DNA of 64,000 bases from Modestobacter lapidis (lineage in GTDB: Bacteria; Actinomycetota; Actinomycetes; Mycobacteriales; Geodermatophilaceae). Location of the stretch: the NCBI GenBank assembly GCA_019779905.1, contig JABAKE010000019.1, positions 19,207 through 83,206 on the forward strand. The letters are read 5' to 3'. Numbering within the stretch: position 1 is the stretch's first letter; each line of letters begins with the position of its first letter. This document shows, one piece after another, positions 13,621 through 23,748 of the stretch. The notes beneath the pieces are model-generated. The model was not told where the DNA came from, did not search any database, and saw only the letters and a program-made list of their open reading frames with translations. A program made the position numbers and the translations under genes.

Positions 13621-14564
13621 TGGGTCAGAAGGTCAACCCGCACGGGTTCCGGCTCGGCATCACCACCGACTACAAGTCCCGGTGGTACGCGGACAAGCTC
13701 TACGCGGACTACGTCAAGGAAGACGTGGCGATCCGCAAGCTCATGGGCAAGGGCATGGAGCGCGCCGGCATCTCGAAGGTGGAGATCGAGCGCACCCGTG
13801 ACCGCGTCCGCGTGGACATCCACACCGCCCGGCCGGGCATCGTCATCGGCCGTCGTGGCGCGGAGGCCGACCGCATCCGCGGTGAGCTGGAAAAGCTCAC
13901 CGGCAAGCAGGTCCAGCTGAACATCCTCGAGGTGAAGAACCCCGAGTCCGACGCGCAGCTGGTCGCCCAGGGTGTCGCCGAGCAGCTGTCCAGCCGGGTG
14001 AGCTTCCGGCGGGCCATGCGCAAGGCGATGCAGTCGGCCCAGCGCAGCCCGCAGGTCAAGGGCATCCGCGTGCAGTGCTCCGGTCGCCTCGGCGGCACGG
14101 AGATGAGCCGCTCGGAGTTCTACCGCGAGGGCCGGGTGCCGCTGCACACGCTGCGGGCCAACATCGACTACGGCATCTACGAGGCCCGGACCACCTTCGG
14201 CCGCATCGGCGTGAAGGTCTGGATCTACAAGGGCGACGCCAGCGGATCGCGCGCCGAGCGGGAGGCCCTCGAGGCCCTCGCCCAGCGTCAGCAGCGCCGT
14301 GAGCGGGCCCAGCGTCCCCAGCGCCGGTCCGGCTCGTCCGGCACGACCGCCGGCGGGACCGAGGCAGGCCGCGCCGCGGCCGAGGGCACCGCCCCGGTCG
14401 AGGGCACCGCGCCGGTCGCGGACACCACGACCGCCGTGGCTGCCTCCTCCGGCGAGGCCGCTCCCGCCCAGAGCATCGGCGAGGCTGCCGGCGCCCAGGG
14501 CACTGCGGCCGCCGAGGCTGCCGGCACCGAGAACTCCACGGCGCCCCAGGAACAGGGGGAATGA
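13620..14564 (+). CDS. rpsC: 30S ribosomal protein S3 with long Ala/Glu-rich tail
   Basis: The 314-aa protein starts at GTG 13620 ([19 protein letters not shown]) and has the KH domain motif [20 protein letters not shown]. The S3 core ends near residue 215; the remaining 100 residues are low-complexity Ala, Thr, Glu and Gly (for example [19 protein letters not shown]). Actinobacterial S3 proteins often carry tails, but this is at the long end (about 275 aa in Mycobacterium). The tail is probably disordered on the ribosome surface. Confidence 0.97.
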   Translation: MGQKVNPHGFRLGITTDYKSRWYADKLYADYVKEDVAIRKLMGKGMERAGISKVEIERTRDRVRVDIHTARPGIVIGRRGAEADRIRGELEKLTGKQVQLNILEVKNPESDAQLVAQGVAEQLSSRVSFRRAMRKAMQSAQRSPQVKGIRVQCSGRLGGTEMSRSEFYREGRVPLHTLRANIDYGIYEARTTFGRIGVKVWIYKGDASGSRAEREALEALAQRQQRRERAQRPQRRSGSSGTTAGGTEAGRAAAEGTAPVEGTAPVADTTTAVAASSGEAAPAQSIGEAAGAQGTAAAEAAGTENSTAPQEQGE

Positions 14565-14567
14565 CAC

Positions 14568-14984
14568 GTGCTCATCCCACGGCGGGTCAAGCACCGCAAG
14601 CAGCACCACCCGAGCCGGTCCGGCGCCGCCAAGGGCGGTACCGCGATCAACTTCGGTGACTTCGCCATCCAGGCGCTCGAGCCGGCGTACGTCACCAACC
14701 GGCAGATCGAGTCCGCGCGTATCGCCATGACCCGCCACATCAAGCGTGGCGGCAAGGTGTGGATCTCGATCTATCCCGACCGTCCGCTCACCAAGAAGCC
14801 CGCCGAGACCCGCATGGGTTCCGGCAAGGGTTCGCCCGAGTGGTGGGTGGCCAACGTGAAGCCGGGCCGCATCATGTTCGAGCTCTCCGGTGTCGCCGAG
14901 CCCGTGGCCCGCGAGGCCATGCGCCGCGCCATCCACAAGCTCCCCATGAAGTGCCGCTTCATCACCCGTGAAGGAGAGGTGTGA
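14568..14984 (+). CDS. rplP: 50S ribosomal protein L16
   Basis: The 138-aa protein starts at GTG 14568 ([19 protein letters not shown]) and includes [20 protein letters not shown] and [20 protein letters not shown]16 organises the A-site region of the 50S subunit. Its TGA overlaps the rpmC ATG (TGATG). Confidence 0.99.
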   Translation: MLIPRRVKHRKQHHPSRSGAAKGGTAINFGDFAIQALEPAYVTNRQIESARIAMTRHIKRGGKVWISIYPDRPLTKKPAETRMGSGKGSPEWWVANVKPGRIMFELSGVAEPVAREAMRRAIHKLPMKCRFITREGEV

Positions 14985-15217
14985 TGGCCGCCGGACTGTC
15001 CGCCCCCGAGTTGCGCGAGCTGTCGGCCGACGAGCTGGCCACGCGTCTGCGTGAGTCGCGCGAAGAACTGTTCAACCTGCGCTTCCAGGTGGCCACCGGC
15101 CAGCTGGACAACAACCGGCGACTGCAGACCGTCCGCCGCGACATCGCCCGGATCTACACGATCATGCGCGAGCGCGAGCTGGGTCTCTCGGTCGCCCCGA
15201 ACGAGGGTGTGGCATGA
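14984..15217 (+). CDS. rpmC: 50S ribosomal protein L29
   Basis: The 77-aa protein is L29 ([55 protein letters not shown]). I chose ATG 14984, seven bases after AAGGAG and overlapping the rplP stop; the GTG at 14981 is a possible earlier start. It ends overlapping rpsQ by ATGA. Confidence 0.97.
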   Translation: MAAGLSAPELRELSADELATRLRESREELFNLRFQVATGQLDNNRRLQTVRRDIARIYTIMRERELGLSVAPNEGVA

Positions 15218-15525
15218 GCGAGGCCAGCAGCACCAGCACGGAGTCCCGGACCGGCAGTGGCCCGGGCCTGGCCGGCCGCGGGTACCGCAAGGTGCGCGAG
15301 GGCCTGGTCGTCAGCGACAAGATGGACAAGACCATCGTCGTCGAGGTCGAGGACCGGGTGAAGCACGGTCTCTACGGCAAGGTCCTGCGCCGCACGAGCA
15401 AGCTCAAGGCGCACGACGAGCAGAACACCGCCGGCATCGGCGACCGCGTCCAGATCATGGAGACGCGGCCCACCTCGGCCACCAAGCGCTGGCGTCTGGT
15501 GACCGTCGTGGAGAAGGCCAAGTAG
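15214..15525 (+). CDS. rpsQ: 30S ribosomal protein S17
   Basis: The 103-aa protein is S17 ([58 protein letters not shown]) with an extra N-terminal stretch of about 25 residues rich in Ser and Gly. It is the last gene of this part of the S10 operon; a 197-bp gap with two strong hairpins follows. Confidence 0.98.
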   Translation: MSEASSTSTESRTGSGPGLAGRGYRKVREGLVVSDKMDKTIVVEVEDRVKHGLYGKVLRRTSKLKAHDEQNTAGIGDRVQIMETRPTSATKRWRLVTVVEKAK

Positions 15526-15580
15526 GCAGTTCGACTGCCGACCTCCAGGGGTCGGCGGGCAGGGAGTACCCTGGACGACT

Positions 15581-15600
15581 GGCGCGCCTCCGGGCGCGCC
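15581..15600 (+). terminator. Hairpin between rpsQ and rplN (first)
   Basis: A perfect 8-bp stem GGCGCGCC with a TCCG loop. Together with the second hairpin downstream it separates the S10 and spc gene blocks, so it may end or attenuate transcription. Confidence 0.55.
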
Positions 15601-15620
15601 GCATCCCGGAACCCGTCCAC

Positions 15621-15654
15621 GTACGCACCGGCGGCGCAGGCTGCCGGTGCGTAC
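15621..15654 (+). terminator. Hairpin between rpsQ and rplN (second)
   Basis: A perfect 12-bp stem (15621-15632 with 15643-15654) around a 10-nt loop, about 70 bp before rplN. The spc promoter should lie in this 197-bp gap but no hexamer pair is convincing. Confidence 0.6.
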
Positions 15655-15722
15655 GCATGGGTACCGGACAGCCGGTTCACCGATCCGGTCCGGCTGTCGC
15701 CACAGAGACACAGGAGCAGGTT

Positions 15723-16091
15723 GTGATCCAGCAGGAGTCGCGGCTGCGAGTCGCCGACAACACCGGTGCCAAGGAGATCTTGTGCATCCGTGTTCTCGGC
15801 GGGTCCGGCCGACGCTACGCGGGCATCGGTGACGTGATCGTCGCCACCGTGAAGGACGCGCTGCCCGGCGCCGGCGTCAAGAAGGGCGATGTGGTCAAGG
15901 CCGTCATCGTCCGCACGGTGAAGGAGCGTCGTCGTCCGGACGGCTCCTACATCCGGTTCGACGAGAACGCCGCGGTCATCATCCGCGACACCGGCGACCC
16001 GCGCGGCACGCGCATCTTCGGCCCGGTCGGTCGGGAGCTCCGCGACAAGCGGTTCATGCGAATCATCTCGCTCGCCCCGGAGGTGTTGTGA
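15723..16091 (+). CDS. rplN: 50S ribosomal protein L14
   Basis: The 122-aa protein has the standard L14 length and starts at GTG 15723 behind AGGAG ([54 protein letters not shown]). It begins the spc block and is followed by rplX with a GTGA overlap. Confidence 0.99.
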   Translation: MIQQESRLRVADNTGAKEILCIRVLGGSGRRYAGIGDVIVATVKDALPGAGVKKGDVVKAVIVRTVKERRRPDGSYIRFDENAAVIIRDTGDPRGTRIFGPVGRELRDKRFMRIISLAPEVL

Positions 16092-16441
16092 TCATGGCCC
16101 AGTCGGACAACGGGAAGACCCCGTCGATGAAGGTCAAAAAGGGCGACTCGGTCGTCGTCCTGTCCGGTAAGGACAAGGGCGCCAAGGGCCGGGTCATCGC
16201 GGCCTTCCCGAAGACCCAGAAGGTGCTCGTCGAGGGGATCGGCCGGGTGAAGAAGCACACCCGGATCAGCACCAGCCAGCGCGGTGCCCAGTCGGGCGGC
16301 ATCGTCACGCAGGAGGCGGCGATCCACGTGAGCAACGTGATGGTCATCGACTCCGAGGACACGCCGACCCGGGTCGGTTACCGCAAGGACGAGGAAGGCC
16401 GCAGCATCCGGGTCTCGCGGCGCACCGGTAAGGACCTCTGA
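16088..16441 (+). CDS. rplX: 50S ribosomal protein L24
   Basis: The protein is 117 aa from GTG 16088, which overlaps the rplN stop, or 115 aa from ATG 16094; GGAGG lies 4 bp before the first and 10 bp before the second. The KOW motif [20 protein letters not shown] is followed by [19 protein letters not shown]24 is an assembly initiator of the 50S subunit. Confidence 0.97.
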   Translation: MIMAQSDNGKTPSMKVKKGDSVVVLSGKDKGAKGRVIAAFPKTQKVLVEGIGRVKKHTRISTSQRGAQSGGIVTQEAAIHVSNVMVIDSEDTPTRVGYRKDEEGRSIRVSRRTGKDL

Positions 16442-16445
16442 AGCC

Positions 16446-17030
16446 ATGAGCGCACCCACCCGTGAGCTGCCCCGGCTGCTCGCCCGCTACCGCGAGGACA
16501 TCGCGCCGGCGCTGCAGTCCGAGTTCGGTTACCCCAACGTCATGCAGATCCCCGGCCTGGTCAAGATCGTGGTGAACATGGGCGTCGGGGAGGCCACCCG
16601 TGACGCCAAGCTGATGGACGGCGCCGTCCGCGACCTGACCGCGATCACCGGCCAGAAGCCGATCGTCGTCCGGGCCCGGAAGTCCATCGCGCAGTTCAAG
16701 CTGCGCGAGGGCATGCCGATCGGCGCCAAGGTCACCCTGCGCAACGACCGCATGTGGGAGTTTCTGGACCGGCTGCTGTCGCTGGCCCTCCCCCGCATCC
16801 GCGACTTCCGCGGTCTGAGCCCCAAGCAGTTCGACGGCCACGGCAACTACACCTTCGGGCTGAACGAGCAGTCGATGTTCCGTGAGATCGACGTGGACCG
16901 GATCGACCGGCCCCGCGGCATGGACATCACGCTGGTCACCACCGCCACCACCGACGAGGAGGGCCGGGAGCTGCTCACGCAGCTCGGCTTCCCCTTCGCC
17001 GGCCAGACCGTCGTGAACGCGACCCGCTGA
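16446..17030 (+). CDS. rplE: 50S ribosomal protein L5
   Basis: The 194-aa protein is L5 ([58 protein letters not shown]). It binds 5S rRNA and contacts the P-site tRNA. It lies 4 bp after rplX. Confidence 0.99.
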   Translation: MSAPTRELPRLLARYREDIAPALQSEFGYPNVMQIPGLVKIVVNMGVGEATRDAKLMDGAVRDLTAITGQKPIVVRARKSIAQFKLREGMPIGAKVTLRNDRMWEFLDRLLSLALPRIRDFRGLSPKQFDGHGNYTFGLNEQSMFREIDVDRIDRPRGMDITLVTTATTDEEGRELLTQLGFPFAGQTVVNATR

Positions 17031-17052
17031 CGCGGGCGAGGGGAATCCAGAG

Positions 17053-17238
17053 ATGGCCAAGAAGGCTCTAGTCAACAAGGCGGCCCGCAAGCCCAAGTTC
17101 GCGGTCCGCGGCTACACCCGCTGCCAGCGCTGCGGACGTCCGCACGCTGTCTTCCGCAAGTTCGGCCTCTGCCGGATCTGCGTGCGGGAGATGGCACACG
17201 CCGGGGAGCTCCCCGGCGTGACCAAGTCCAGCTGGTGA
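17053..17238 (+). CDS. rpsZ: 30S ribosomal protein S14, zinc-binding type
   Basis: The 61-aa protein is the short type Z S14 with a C-x2-C...C-x2-C zinc ribbon ([11 protein letters not shown] and [12 protein letters not shown]). The zinc form is the usual one in the spc operon; a zinc-free paralogue, if present, is not in this window. Its TGA is immediately followed by a family A repeat. Confidence 0.98.
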   Translation: MAKKALVNKAARKPKFAVRGYTRCQRCGRPHAVFRKFGLCRICVREMAHAGELPGVTKSSW

Positions 17239-17300
17239 AGGACCCCGCTCCACCCCACCGCTCGCAAGCTCGCGGCGGGCCCCTGGAGCGGGGCCGTTCC
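17239..17300 (+). repeat. Family A bi-hairpin element (rpsZ-rpsH)
   Basis: The element begins at the rpsZ stop with AAGGACC. The outer stem is CCCCGCTCC (17243-17251) with GGAGCGGGG (17285-17293), 9 of 9 paired. The core is CCACCGCTCGCAAGCTCGCG, which folds into an inner hairpin. The rest of the gap to rpsH (17301-17413) shows no gene; it ends with a GAGAGG ribosome-binding site. Confidence 0.85.
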
Positions 17301-17413
17301 AGGCCCTCACTTCTGGGCCGAACAGCGCGTCACCCCACTGAGGCACCACCGATCGCCGAGAGGCCCGCGCCGATGAGCGTGCGGAACCGCGGCGAGAGAG
17401 GCAACACACACCC

Positions 17414-17824
17414 ATGACGATGACCGACCCGATCGCGGACATGCTCACGCGTATCCGCAACGCGAACTCGGCGTACCACGACGCGACCACCATGCCGTCG
17501 TCGAAGCTCAAGACGAAGGTGGCCGAGATCCTCCAGCAGGAGGGTTACATCGGCGGCTGGACCGTCAACGAGGTCGAGGTGGACGGCTCCGTCCGCAAGG
17601 AGCTGGTGGTCAGCCTCAAGTACGGGCCGAACCGGGAGCGCAGCATCGCCGGCGTCCGCCGGGTCTCCAAGCCCGGCCTGCGGGTCTACGCGAAGTCCAC
17701 CGCACTGCCCAAGGTCCTCGGCGGTCTCGGGGTGGCGATCATCTCGACGTCCACCGGGCTGCTGACCGACAAGCAGGCGAACAAGAAGGGCGTGGGTGGG
17801 GAAGTCCTCGCCTACGTCTGGTAA
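17414..17824 (+). CDS. rpsH: 30S ribosomal protein S8
   Basis: The 136-aa protein is S8 ([58 protein letters not shown]). It binds the central domain of 16S rRNA and in Escherichia coli represses the spc operon. Either of two ATGs (17414, 17420) is possible; the first follows the ribosome-binding site better. Confidence 0.98.
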   Translation: MTMTDPIADMLTRIRNANSAYHDATTMPSSKLKTKVAEILQQEGYIGGWTVNEVEVDGSVRKELVVSLKYGPNRERSIAGVRRVSKPGLRVYAKSTALPKVLGGLGVAIISTSTGLLTDKQANKKGVGGEVLAYVW

Positions 17825-17839
17825 GAGGAGCGAGCTGAC

Positions 17840-18379
17840 ATGTCACGGATCGGACGACTCCCGATTCCGGTGCCGGGCGGTGTGGACGTGGCCATCGATG
17901 GGCGCACGGTCAACGTCTCGGGGCCGAAGGGGAAGCTGAGCCACACGGTCGCGGCTCCCATCACCGTCGAGCGCGGTGAGGACGGCACGCTGCTGGTGCA
18001 GCGTCCCGACGACGAGCGCGAGAGCCGTGCCCTGCACGGTCTGTCCCGCACGCTCATCGCCAACATGATCACGGGCGTGACCCAGGGGTACGACAAGACC
18101 CTGGAGATCGTCGGCGTGGGTTACCGGGTCCAGGCGCGAGGTTCCGACCTCGAGTTCGCGCTGGGCTTCAGCCACCCGGTCATCGTGCGGGCTCCCGAGG
18201 GGATCTCCTTCACCGTCGAGGCCCCCACCCGTCTCCGGGTGAGCGGCATCGACAAGCAGGTCGTCGGTGAGGTCTCCGCCAAGATCCGCAAGATCCGCAA
18301 GCCCGACCCGTACAAGGGTAAGGGCGTGCGGTACCAGGGCGAGGTCATCAAGCGCAAGGTCGGGAAGACGGGCAAGTGA
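17840..18379 (+). CDS. rplF: 50S ribosomal protein L6
   Basis: The 179-aa protein is L6 ([19 protein letters not shown], the duplicated fold, and [19 protein letters not shown] near the C-terminus). It binds helix 97 of 23S rRNA near the factor-binding site. Its TGA overlaps the rplR ATG. Confidence 0.99.
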   Translation: MSRIGRLPIPVPGGVDVAIDGRTVNVSGPKGKLSHTVAAPITVERGEDGTLLVQRPDDERESRALHGLSRTLIANMITGVTQGYDKTLEIVGVGYRVQARGSDLEFALGFSHPVIVRAPEGISFTVEAPTRLRVSGIDKQVVGEVSAKIRKIRKPDPYKGKGVRYQGEVIKRKVGKTGK

Positions 18380-18807
18380 TGGCACAGGCACAGTCCCAGA
18401 CCGGGACCACCGACAAGGCCGCACGGGTGCACAAGCCCGTCGGCACCGACATCAGCACCGCCCGCCGCGTGGGCCGGCTGCGTCGCCACAACCGGCTGCG
18501 CAAGCGTGTCTCGGGCACGCCGGAGCGCCCCCGCATGGTGGTCAAGCGCAGCTCGCGGCACATCCACGTGCAGGTCGTCGACGACACCGTCGGCCGCACG
18601 CTGGCCAGTGCCTCGACGCTGGACGCCAGCCTGAAGGGCGCCGCGGGCGACAAGTCCACGCTGTCCCGCCAGGTGGGTGCCCTCGTGGCCGAGCGCGCCA
18701 AGGCCGCCGGCATCACGGCGGTGGTCTTCGACCGCGGCGGCAACCGGTACCAGGGCCGCATCGCGGCACTGGCCGACGCCGCCCGCGAGGGCGGGCTGGA
18801 CTTCTGA
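18379..18807 (+). CDS. rplR: 50S ribosomal protein L18
   Basis: The 142-aa protein is L18 ([59 protein letters not shown]) with about 25 extra N-terminal residues. It binds 5S rRNA. The ATG at 18379 overlaps the rplF stop; a GTG at 18376 would add one residue. Its stop opens a coupled mini-ORF. Confidence 0.98.
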   Translation: MAQAQSQTGTTDKAARVHKPVGTDISTARRVGRLRRHNRLRKRVSGTPERPRMVVKRSSRHIHVQVVDDTVGRTLASASTLDASLKGAAGDKSTLSRQVGALVAERAKAAGITAVVFDRGGNRYQGRIAALADAAREGGLDF

Positions 18808-18860
18808 TGAGCACCTCGTACACGAACGGGATGCCGAGCATGAACGAGGGAGACGTCTGA
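18807..18860 (+). CDS. 17-codon mini-ORF bridging rplR and rpsE
   Basis: The ATG at 18807 overlaps the rplR TGA, and this frame ends in a TGA that overlaps the rpsE ATG at 18860 (TGATG at both ends). It would encode [17 protein letters not shown]. The peptide has no known relative, and it may serve only to carry ribosomes across the gap. Whether it is translated is untested. Confidence 0.4.
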   Translation: MSTSYTNGMPSMNEGDV

Positions 18861-19489
18861 TGCCAGGACCACAGCGACGCGGCGGTGGCGCCGGCGGTGC
18901 CGGTGGCGCCGGCGGCGGCAACGACCGGCGTGACCGCCGTGACGGCGGGCGCGGGCCCGGCGGCCCGGTCGAGAAGAGCAACTTCATCGAGCGCGTGGTC
19001 GCCATCAACCGGGTGTCCAAGGTCGTCAAGGGCGGTCGTCGCTTCAGCTTCACCGCACTGGTGGTCGTGGGCGACGGCGACGGCAAGGTCGGCGTCGGCT
19101 ACGGCAAGGCCAAGGAGGTGCCCGCGGCGATCGCCAAGGGTGTCGAGGAGGCGAAGAAGCACTTCTACAGCGTGCCGCGCATCGCGCTCACCATCCCGCA
19201 CCCGGTGCAGGGCGAGGCAGCGGCCGGGGTCGTGCTGCTCAAGCCGGCCAGCCCCGGTACCGGTGTCATCGCCGGTGGTCCGGTGCGCGCCGTGCTCGAG
19301 TGCGCCGGCATCCACGACGTGCTGTCCAAGAGCCTCGGGTCCTCCAACCCGATCAACATCGTCCACGCCACCATGCAGGCGCTGAAGGACCTCGTCCGCC
19401 CCGAGGAGATCGCGGCGCGCCGTGGTCTGCCCCTGGAGGACGTCGCTCCGGCTGCCATGCTGCGTGCGCGGGCCGGTCAGGGGGTCTGA
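18860..19489 (+). CDS. rpsE: 30S ribosomal protein S5
   Basis: The 209-aa protein has a Gly/Arg-rich N-terminal extension of about 40 residues followed by the S5 double-stranded-RNA-binding and S5 domains ([59 protein letters not shown]). S5 contributes to mRNA helicase activity and decoding accuracy. Confidence 0.98.
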   Translation: MPGPQRRGGGAGGAGGAGGGNDRRDRRDGGRGPGGPVEKSNFIERVVAINRVSKVVKGGRRFSFTALVVVGDGDGKVGVGYGKAKEVPAAIAKGVEEAKKHFYSVPRIALTIPHPVQGEAAAGVVLLKPASPGTGVIAGGPVRAVLECAGIHDVLSKSLGSSNPINIVHATMQALKDLVRPEEIAARRGLPLEDVAPAAMLRARAGQGV

Positions 19490-19490
19490 G

Positions 19491-19673
19491 ATGGCTCAGC
19501 TGAAGGTCACCCAGGTCAAGTCGGCCATCGGCACCAAGCCGAACCAGCGCCAGACGCTGCGTTCGCTGGGGCTCAAGCGGATCAACGACACGGTCGTCCA
19601 GGAAGACCGTCCGGAGATCCGCGGCATGGTCGCGACGGTGCCGCACCTGGTCACCGTCGAAGAGATCGTCTGA
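19491..19673 (+). CDS. rpmD: 50S ribosomal protein L30
   Basis: The 60-aa protein is L30 ([39 protein letters not shown]). It begins two bases after the rpsE TGA and is followed by rplO after 25 bp. Confidence 0.98.
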   Translation: MAQLKVTQVKSAIGTKPNQRQTLRSLGLKRINDTVVQEDRPEIRGMVATVPHLVTVEEIV

Positions 19674-19698
19674 GCCGCGGGCGAGAAGGAAGACAGTC

Positions 19699-20142
19699 AT
19701 GACTCTCAAGGTCCACCACCTGCGTCCGGCTCCGGGCGCCCATACCAAGAAGACCCGCGTGGGTCGTGGTGAGGGCTCCAAGGGCAAGACCGCCGGTCGC
19801 GGCACCAAGGGCTCCGGCGCCCGCGTGCAGGTCTCTGCCCGCTTCGAGGGCGGCCAGACCCCGCTGTACATGCGGTTGCCGAAGCTCTCCGGCTTCAAGA
19901 ACAACAACAAGGTGGTCTTCCAGGTCGTGAACCTGGACCGGATCGCCTCGCTGTTCCCGCAGGGCGGGACCATCGATCCCGACAGCCTGGCCGAGGTCGG
20001 CGCCGTGCGGCGCGGACAGCCGGTCAAGGTGCTCGGGACGGGGGAGCTGGGTGGCGTGCAGGTGCACGTCTCCGCCCATGCCTTCTCCGCTTCGGCCGCC
20101 GAGAAGATCGGCGCCGCCGGAGGCAGCACCACCCAGCTCTGA
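19699..20142 (+). CDS. rplO: 50S ribosomal protein L15
   Basis: The 147-aa protein is L15 ([56 protein letters not shown]). It assembles late in the 50S subunit. Its stop is followed by a family A repeat and a strong terminator, so transcription of secY may restart downstream. Confidence 0.99.
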   Translation: MTLKVHHLRPAPGAHTKKTRVGRGEGSKGKTAGRGTKGSGARVQVSARFEGGQTPLYMRLPKLSGFKNNNKVVFQVVNLDRIASLFPQGGTIDPDSLAEVGAVRRGQPVKVLGTGELGGVQVHVSAHAFSASAAEKIGAAGGSTTQL

Positions 20143-20205
20143 AAGAGGACCACCCTTCCCCCCACGCCTCGCAAGCTCGGCGCGGGCCCCTGAAGGGTGG
20201 CCGTC
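20143..20205 (+). repeat. Family A bi-hairpin element (rplO-secY)
   Basis: Outer stem CCACCCTTC (20150-20158) with GAAGGGTGG (20192-20200), 9 of 9 paired and different in sequence from every other copy. The inner arms read CCCACGCC and GGCGCGGG around TCGCAAGCTC. Confidence 0.85.
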
Positions 20206-20224
20206 CAGGAAACACCTGGGGCGG

Positions 20225-20263
20225 GACGCGGCCCGGCGGCTGTAGAAGCCGCCGGGCCGCGTC
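20225..20263 (+). terminator. Terminator before secY
   Basis: A perfect 16-bp stem (20225-20240 with 20248-20263) with a TGTAGAA loop, followed by a short T/A-richer stretch TTGCTAATG. It lies 36 bp upstream of the secY start, so a secY promoter would have to overlap or follow it. Confidence 0.8.
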
Positions 20264-20298
20264 TTGCTAATGTCAAACGACCGACTCGGGGAGGGCAC

Positions 20299-21609
20299 GT
20301 GCTGCAGGCGTTCGCCGCGGCGTTCCGGACGCCAGATCTCCGGCGCAAGCTGCTGTTCTCCCTGGCGATCATCGCCGTCTACCGGCTGGGTGCCAGCGTT
20401 CCGGGCCCGGGGGTGTCGGTCGAGGCGATCAACAGCTGCCTCGACCAGGCGCAGACCTCCGACCAGGCCGATGTCTACTCGCTGGTGAACCTGTTCTCCG
20501 GTGGTGCGCTGCTGCGCCTGTCGGTGTTCGCGCTGGGCATCATGCCCTACATCACGGCCAGCATCATCGTGCAGCTGCTGGTCGTGGTCATCCCGCGCTT
20601 CGAGCAGCTGAAGAAGGAAGGGCAGTCGGGGCAGCAGAAGCTGACCCAGTACACCCGCTACCTGACCATCGCGCTCTCCGTGCTGCAGTCCACCGGGATC
20701 ATCGCGCTGGCCCGCAGCGGCCAGCTCTTCCCGAACTGCCCGCAGGACATCATCCCGTCGGACTCCGTGTGGACGACCGTGGTCCTGGTCGTGACGCTCA
20801 CCGCCGGCACCGCCGTCATCATGTGGCTGGGCGAACTGCTCACCGAGAAGGGGATCGGCAACGGCATGTCCGTGCTGATCTTCACCTCGATCGCTGCCCG
20901 CATCCCGGCCGAGGGTGGCTCGATCCTGCAGACCCGCGGCGGCCTGGTGTTCGCCGTCGTCTGCGCCTTCGCGTTGCTGATCATCGGGGCGGTCGTCTAC
21001 GTCGAGCAGGCCCAGCGCCGCATCCCCGTGCAGTACGCCAAGCGCATGGTGGGCCGCCGGATGTACGGCGGGACGTCGACGTACCTGCCACTGAAGGTCA
21101 ACCAGGCCGGCGTCATCCCGGTCATCTTCGCGTCGTCGCTGCTGTACCTGCCCCAGCTGATCATCCAGCTGCAGGGCAACGAGACCGGTGGGGTCCGGCA
21201 GTTCTTCGAGAACTACGTCATCGACCAGAGCAGCCCGGTCCACATCGCGATCTTCTTCGGGATGATCGTCTTCTTCACGTACTTCTACGTGTCGATCACG
21301 TTCAACCCGGAGGAACGTGCCGACGACATGAAGCGCTACGGCGGCTTCATCCCCGGTATCCGTCCGGGCCGGCCGACCGCCGAGTACCTGCAGTACGTAC
21401 TCTCCCGGATCACCCTGCCCGGTTCGATGTACCTCGGCGTGGTGGCGGTGCTGCCGAACTTCTTCCTCGCCGTCACGCAGCCGGGTCAGAACCAGAACTT
21501 CCCGTTCGGCGGGGTCGCGGTGCTCATCATGGTCGGAGTGGGGTTGGAGACGGTGAAGCAGATCGAGACGCAACTGAATCAGCGCAACTACGAAGGGTTC
21601 CTGAAGTAG
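20299..21609 (+). CDS. secY: Protein translocase subunit SecY
   Basis: The 436-aa protein starts at GTG 20299 behind GGGGAGGG and has the ten-helix SecY topology. Recognisable stretches are [20 protein letters not shown] (TM2), [19 protein letters not shown], and the cytoplasmic loop [20 protein letters not shown]. SecY forms the protein-conducting channel with SecE and SecG. Its TAG overlaps the adk GTG by one base. Confidence 0.98.
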   Translation: MLQAFAAAFRTPDLRRKLLFSLAIIAVYRLGASVPGPGVSVEAINSCLDQAQTSDQADVYSLVNLFSGGALLRLSVFALGIMPYITASIIVQLLVVVIPRFEQLKKEGQSGQQKLTQYTRYLTIALSVLQSTGIIALARSGQLFPNCPQDIIPSDSVWTTVVLVVTLTAGTAVIMWLGELLTEKGIGNGMSVLIFTSIAARIPAEGGSILQTRGGLVFAVVCAFALLIIGAVVYVEQAQRRIPVQYAKRMVGRRMYGGTSTYLPLKVNQAGVIPVIFASSLLYLPQLIIQLQGNETGGVRQFFENYVIDQSSPVHIAIFFGMIVFFTYFYVSITFNPEERADDMKRYGGFIPGIRPGRPTAEYLQYVLSRITLPGSMYLGVVAVLPNFFLAVTQPGQNQNFPFGGVAVLIMVGVGLETVKQIETQLNQRNYEGFLK

Positions 21610-22226
21610 TGCGCGTCGTGCTGCTGGGCCCCCCCGGAGCGGGCAAGGGCACCCAGGCCCAGATCATCGCCACGGAGCTCGCCGTCCCGGCGATCTCCAC
21701 GGGCGACATCTTCCGCGCCAACGTGAGCGGGCAGACCGACCTCGGCCAGCAGGCCAAGTCCTACATGGATGCCGGGGACCTGGTGCCCGACGAGATCACC
21801 GTCGCGATGGTGACCGGCCGGCTCGCCGAGCCCGACGCCGTCGACGGCTTCCTGCTCGACGGCTTCCCGCGGACCATCGCCCAGGCCGAGCAACTGCGCG
21901 ATTCGCTCAGCGAGCTGGGACACGCGCTGGACCGGTGCCTGGAGCTCGTCGTCGACGAGGACGAGCTGGTGCGGCGGCTGTCCGGCCGCCGGATGCTCGT
22001 GGACGGCGAGTGGGTCCAGCGGGACGACGACAAGCCCGAGACGGTCCGGCACCGGCTCGAGGTCTACCGGGAACAGACGGCGCCGCTGTCGGGGTTCTAC
22101 GAGCAGGCGGGTCTGCTGAGCCGCATCGACGCGATCGGCGAGGTCGACGAGGTGACGGCGCGGGCGATGCGCGCGCTCGGCAGGGACGGCGACGGCGGCT
22201 CGACCGGAGTTCCGGCGGCGGTCTGA
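21609..22226 (+). CDS. adk: Adenylate kinase
   Basis: The 205-aa enzyme interconverts ATP, AMP and ADP. The P-loop [14 protein letters not shown] opens the protein, followed by the AMP-binding [11 protein letters not shown] and the [13 protein letters not shown] segment. The LID is the short zinc-free kind. It starts at GTG 21609, coupled to secY. Confidence 0.98.
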   Translation: MRVVLLGPPGAGKGTQAQIIATELAVPAISTGDIFRANVSGQTDLGQQAKSYMDAGDLVPDEITVAMVTGRLAEPDAVDGFLLDGFPRTIAQAEQLRDSLSELGHALDRCLELVVDEDELVRRLSGRRMLVDGEWVQRDDDKPETVRHRLEVYREQTAPLSGFYEQAGLLSRIDAIGEVDEVTARAMRALGRDGDGGSTGVPAAV

Positions 22227-22308
22227 GTGGGCACCGACACCGGTGCACGCTGACCTCGGCGCCATCCTCCTGGCCCGCCTTCCCGTACTGGCGAAGTGGA
22301 GTGGACGG

Positions 22309-23112
22309 ATGATCCAGATCAAGACCCCGCACGAGCTCGAGCTGATGCGCGCCGCCGGCCTGGTGGTCGCCGGCGCCATCGCCGCGGTGCGTGCTGCCGT
22401 CCGCCCCGGGGTGTCGACAGGTGAGCTCGACGCCATCGCCGAGGACCACATCCGCACGGCCGGTGCCGTGCCGTCGTTCCTGGGCTACCACGGCTTCACC
22501 GGCAGCATCTGCGCCTCGGTCAACGACGAGGTCGTGCACGGCATCCCCGATCCGCAGCGGACGCTGGCCGAGGGCGACAACATCTCGATCGACTGCGGCG
22601 CGATCCTGGCCGGCTGGCACGGCGACTCGGCGGTCACCGTCACGGTGGGGGAGCCCTCCGCCGCCGACGCCGAGCTGATCGCGGTCACCGAACGGTCCAT
22701 GTGGGCGGGCCTGGCGAAGGCGGTGGCGGGCGGCCGGCTGACCGACATCAGCCACGGGGTCGAGGAGTCGATCACCGCCCACAGTCACCGCTACGGGATC
22801 GTCGACCACTACGGCGGCCACGGGATCGGCACCGAGATGCACCAGGACCCGCACGTGCTCAACTACGGTCGCGCCGGCCGGGGCCCCAAGCTGGTCCCGG
22901 GCCTGGCGCTGGCGATCGAGCCGATGGTCACCGTGGGCGACCCGGCGACCGTGGAGCTCGAGGACGGCTGGACCGTGGTGACCAAGGACGGGTCCCGCGC
23001 TGCGCACTTCGAGCACAGCGTGGCGATCACCTCGGAGGGGCCGTGGGTCCTCACCGCAGAGGACGGTGGGGTCGCCGGCCTCGCGCCGTTCGGGATCACC
23101 CCCCGCTCCTGA
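22309..23112 (+). CDS. map: Methionine aminopeptidase, type I
   Basis: The 267-aa enzyme removes N-terminal Met from new proteins. Metal ligands are visible: Asp in SIDCGAILAGWHGDSAV (two), His in GGHGIGTEMHQ, Glu in LAIEPMVTV and Glu in AHFEHSVAI. I chose ATG 22309 (MIQIKTPHELELMRAAG), the family's usual N-terminus. It lies 82 bp after adk; its stop is followed by two family A repeats. Confidence 0.97.
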   Translation: MIQIKTPHELELMRAAGLVVAGAIAAVRAAVRPGVSTGELDAIAEDHIRTAGAVPSFLGYHGFTGSICASVNDEVVHGIPDPQRTLAEGDNISIDCGAILAGWHGDSAVTVTVGEPSAADAELIAVTERSMWAGLAKAVAGGRLTDISHGVEESITAHSHRYGIVDHYGGHGIGTEMHQDPHVLNYGRAGRGPKLVPGLALAIEPMVTVGDPATVELEDGWTVVTKDGSRAAHFEHSVAITSEGPWVLTAEDGGVAGLAPFGITPRS

Positions 23113-23169
23113 AAGAGGACCCTCCTGCCCCCCGCCACTCGCGAGCTTGCGGCGGGGCCCTGCAGCAGA
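23113..23169 (+). repeat. Family A element, truncated copy (map-infA)
   Basis: The left arm CCCTCCTGC (23120-23128) is complete, but only GCAG of the right arm remains before the sequence runs into the next element at AGAAGGACC. The inner hairpin CCCGCC/GGCGGG is intact. Confidence 0.75.
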
Positions 23170-23232
23170 AGGACCCCGTCGCCCCCCGGCGCTCGCTCCG
23201 CTCGCTCCGGGCCCCTGCGACGGGGCCGGGGC
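23167..23232 (+). repeat. Family A element, second copy (map-infA)
   Basis: Outer stem CCCCGTCGC (23174-23182) with GCGACGGGG (23217-23225), fully paired. The core here is a variant, GCGCTCGCTCCGCTCGCTCC. It appears to have been inserted into the right arm of the preceding copy. Confidence 0.8.
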
Positions 23233-23257
23233 ATGGCGCTGGTCACCTGAGGCCGGG

Positions 23258-23287
23258 TTGGTGACCGGGTGGCGGCTGGAGTACAGT
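23258..23287 (+). promoter_or_regulatory. Candidate promoter of the infA-rplQ block
   Basis: TTGGTG (23258-23263) and TACAGT (23282-23287) are 18 bp apart. Transcription would start near 23294 and give a leader of about 160 nt. That leader contains two tandem copies of CGCACCACCGCATCC (23359-23388). Confidence 0.45.
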
Positions 23288-23456
23288 GGCCGTTGGCGTT
23301 CGCGCCGTCCGTCGTCGTGCTGTGGCCGTACGACTCCGGGCGCCTCTGCGAGATCGCCCGCACCACCGCATCCCGCACCACCGCATCCCGCACGACCGTT
23401 CCTGCCGATCCGGCATGGGCGCTGTCAGCTCGAACGAACGAAGGGGCCCGCAGGGC

Positions 23457-23678
23457 ATGGCGAAGAAGGACGGGGCCATCGAGGTCGAGGGTCGCGTCGT
23501 CGAACCGCTGCCCAACGCGATGTTCCGGGTCGAGTTGCAGAACGGGCACCGAGTGCTCGCCCACATCAGCGGGAAGATGCGGCAGCACTACATCCGCATC
23601 CTTCCCGAGGACCGCGTGGTCGTGGAGCTCTCGCCCTACGACCTGACCCGCGGACGCATCGTCTACCGCTACAAGTGA
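23457..23678 (+). CDS. infA: Translation initiation factor IF-1
   Basis: The 73-aa OB-fold protein ([44 protein letters not shown]) binds the A site of the 30S subunit during initiation. The ATG at 23457 follows AAGGGGCCCGCAGGG. It opens the alpha block. Confidence 0.99.
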   Translation: MAKKDGAIEVEGRVVEPLPNAMFRVELQNGHRVLAHISGKMRQHYIRILPEDRVVVELSPYDLTRGRIVYRYK

Positions 23679-23748
23679 TCGCCGCTCCACCGCGCCACCG
23701 CGCGCGGGTGACGGCGCACATCGATCTGAGGAATGAGGGCCGGCACCG

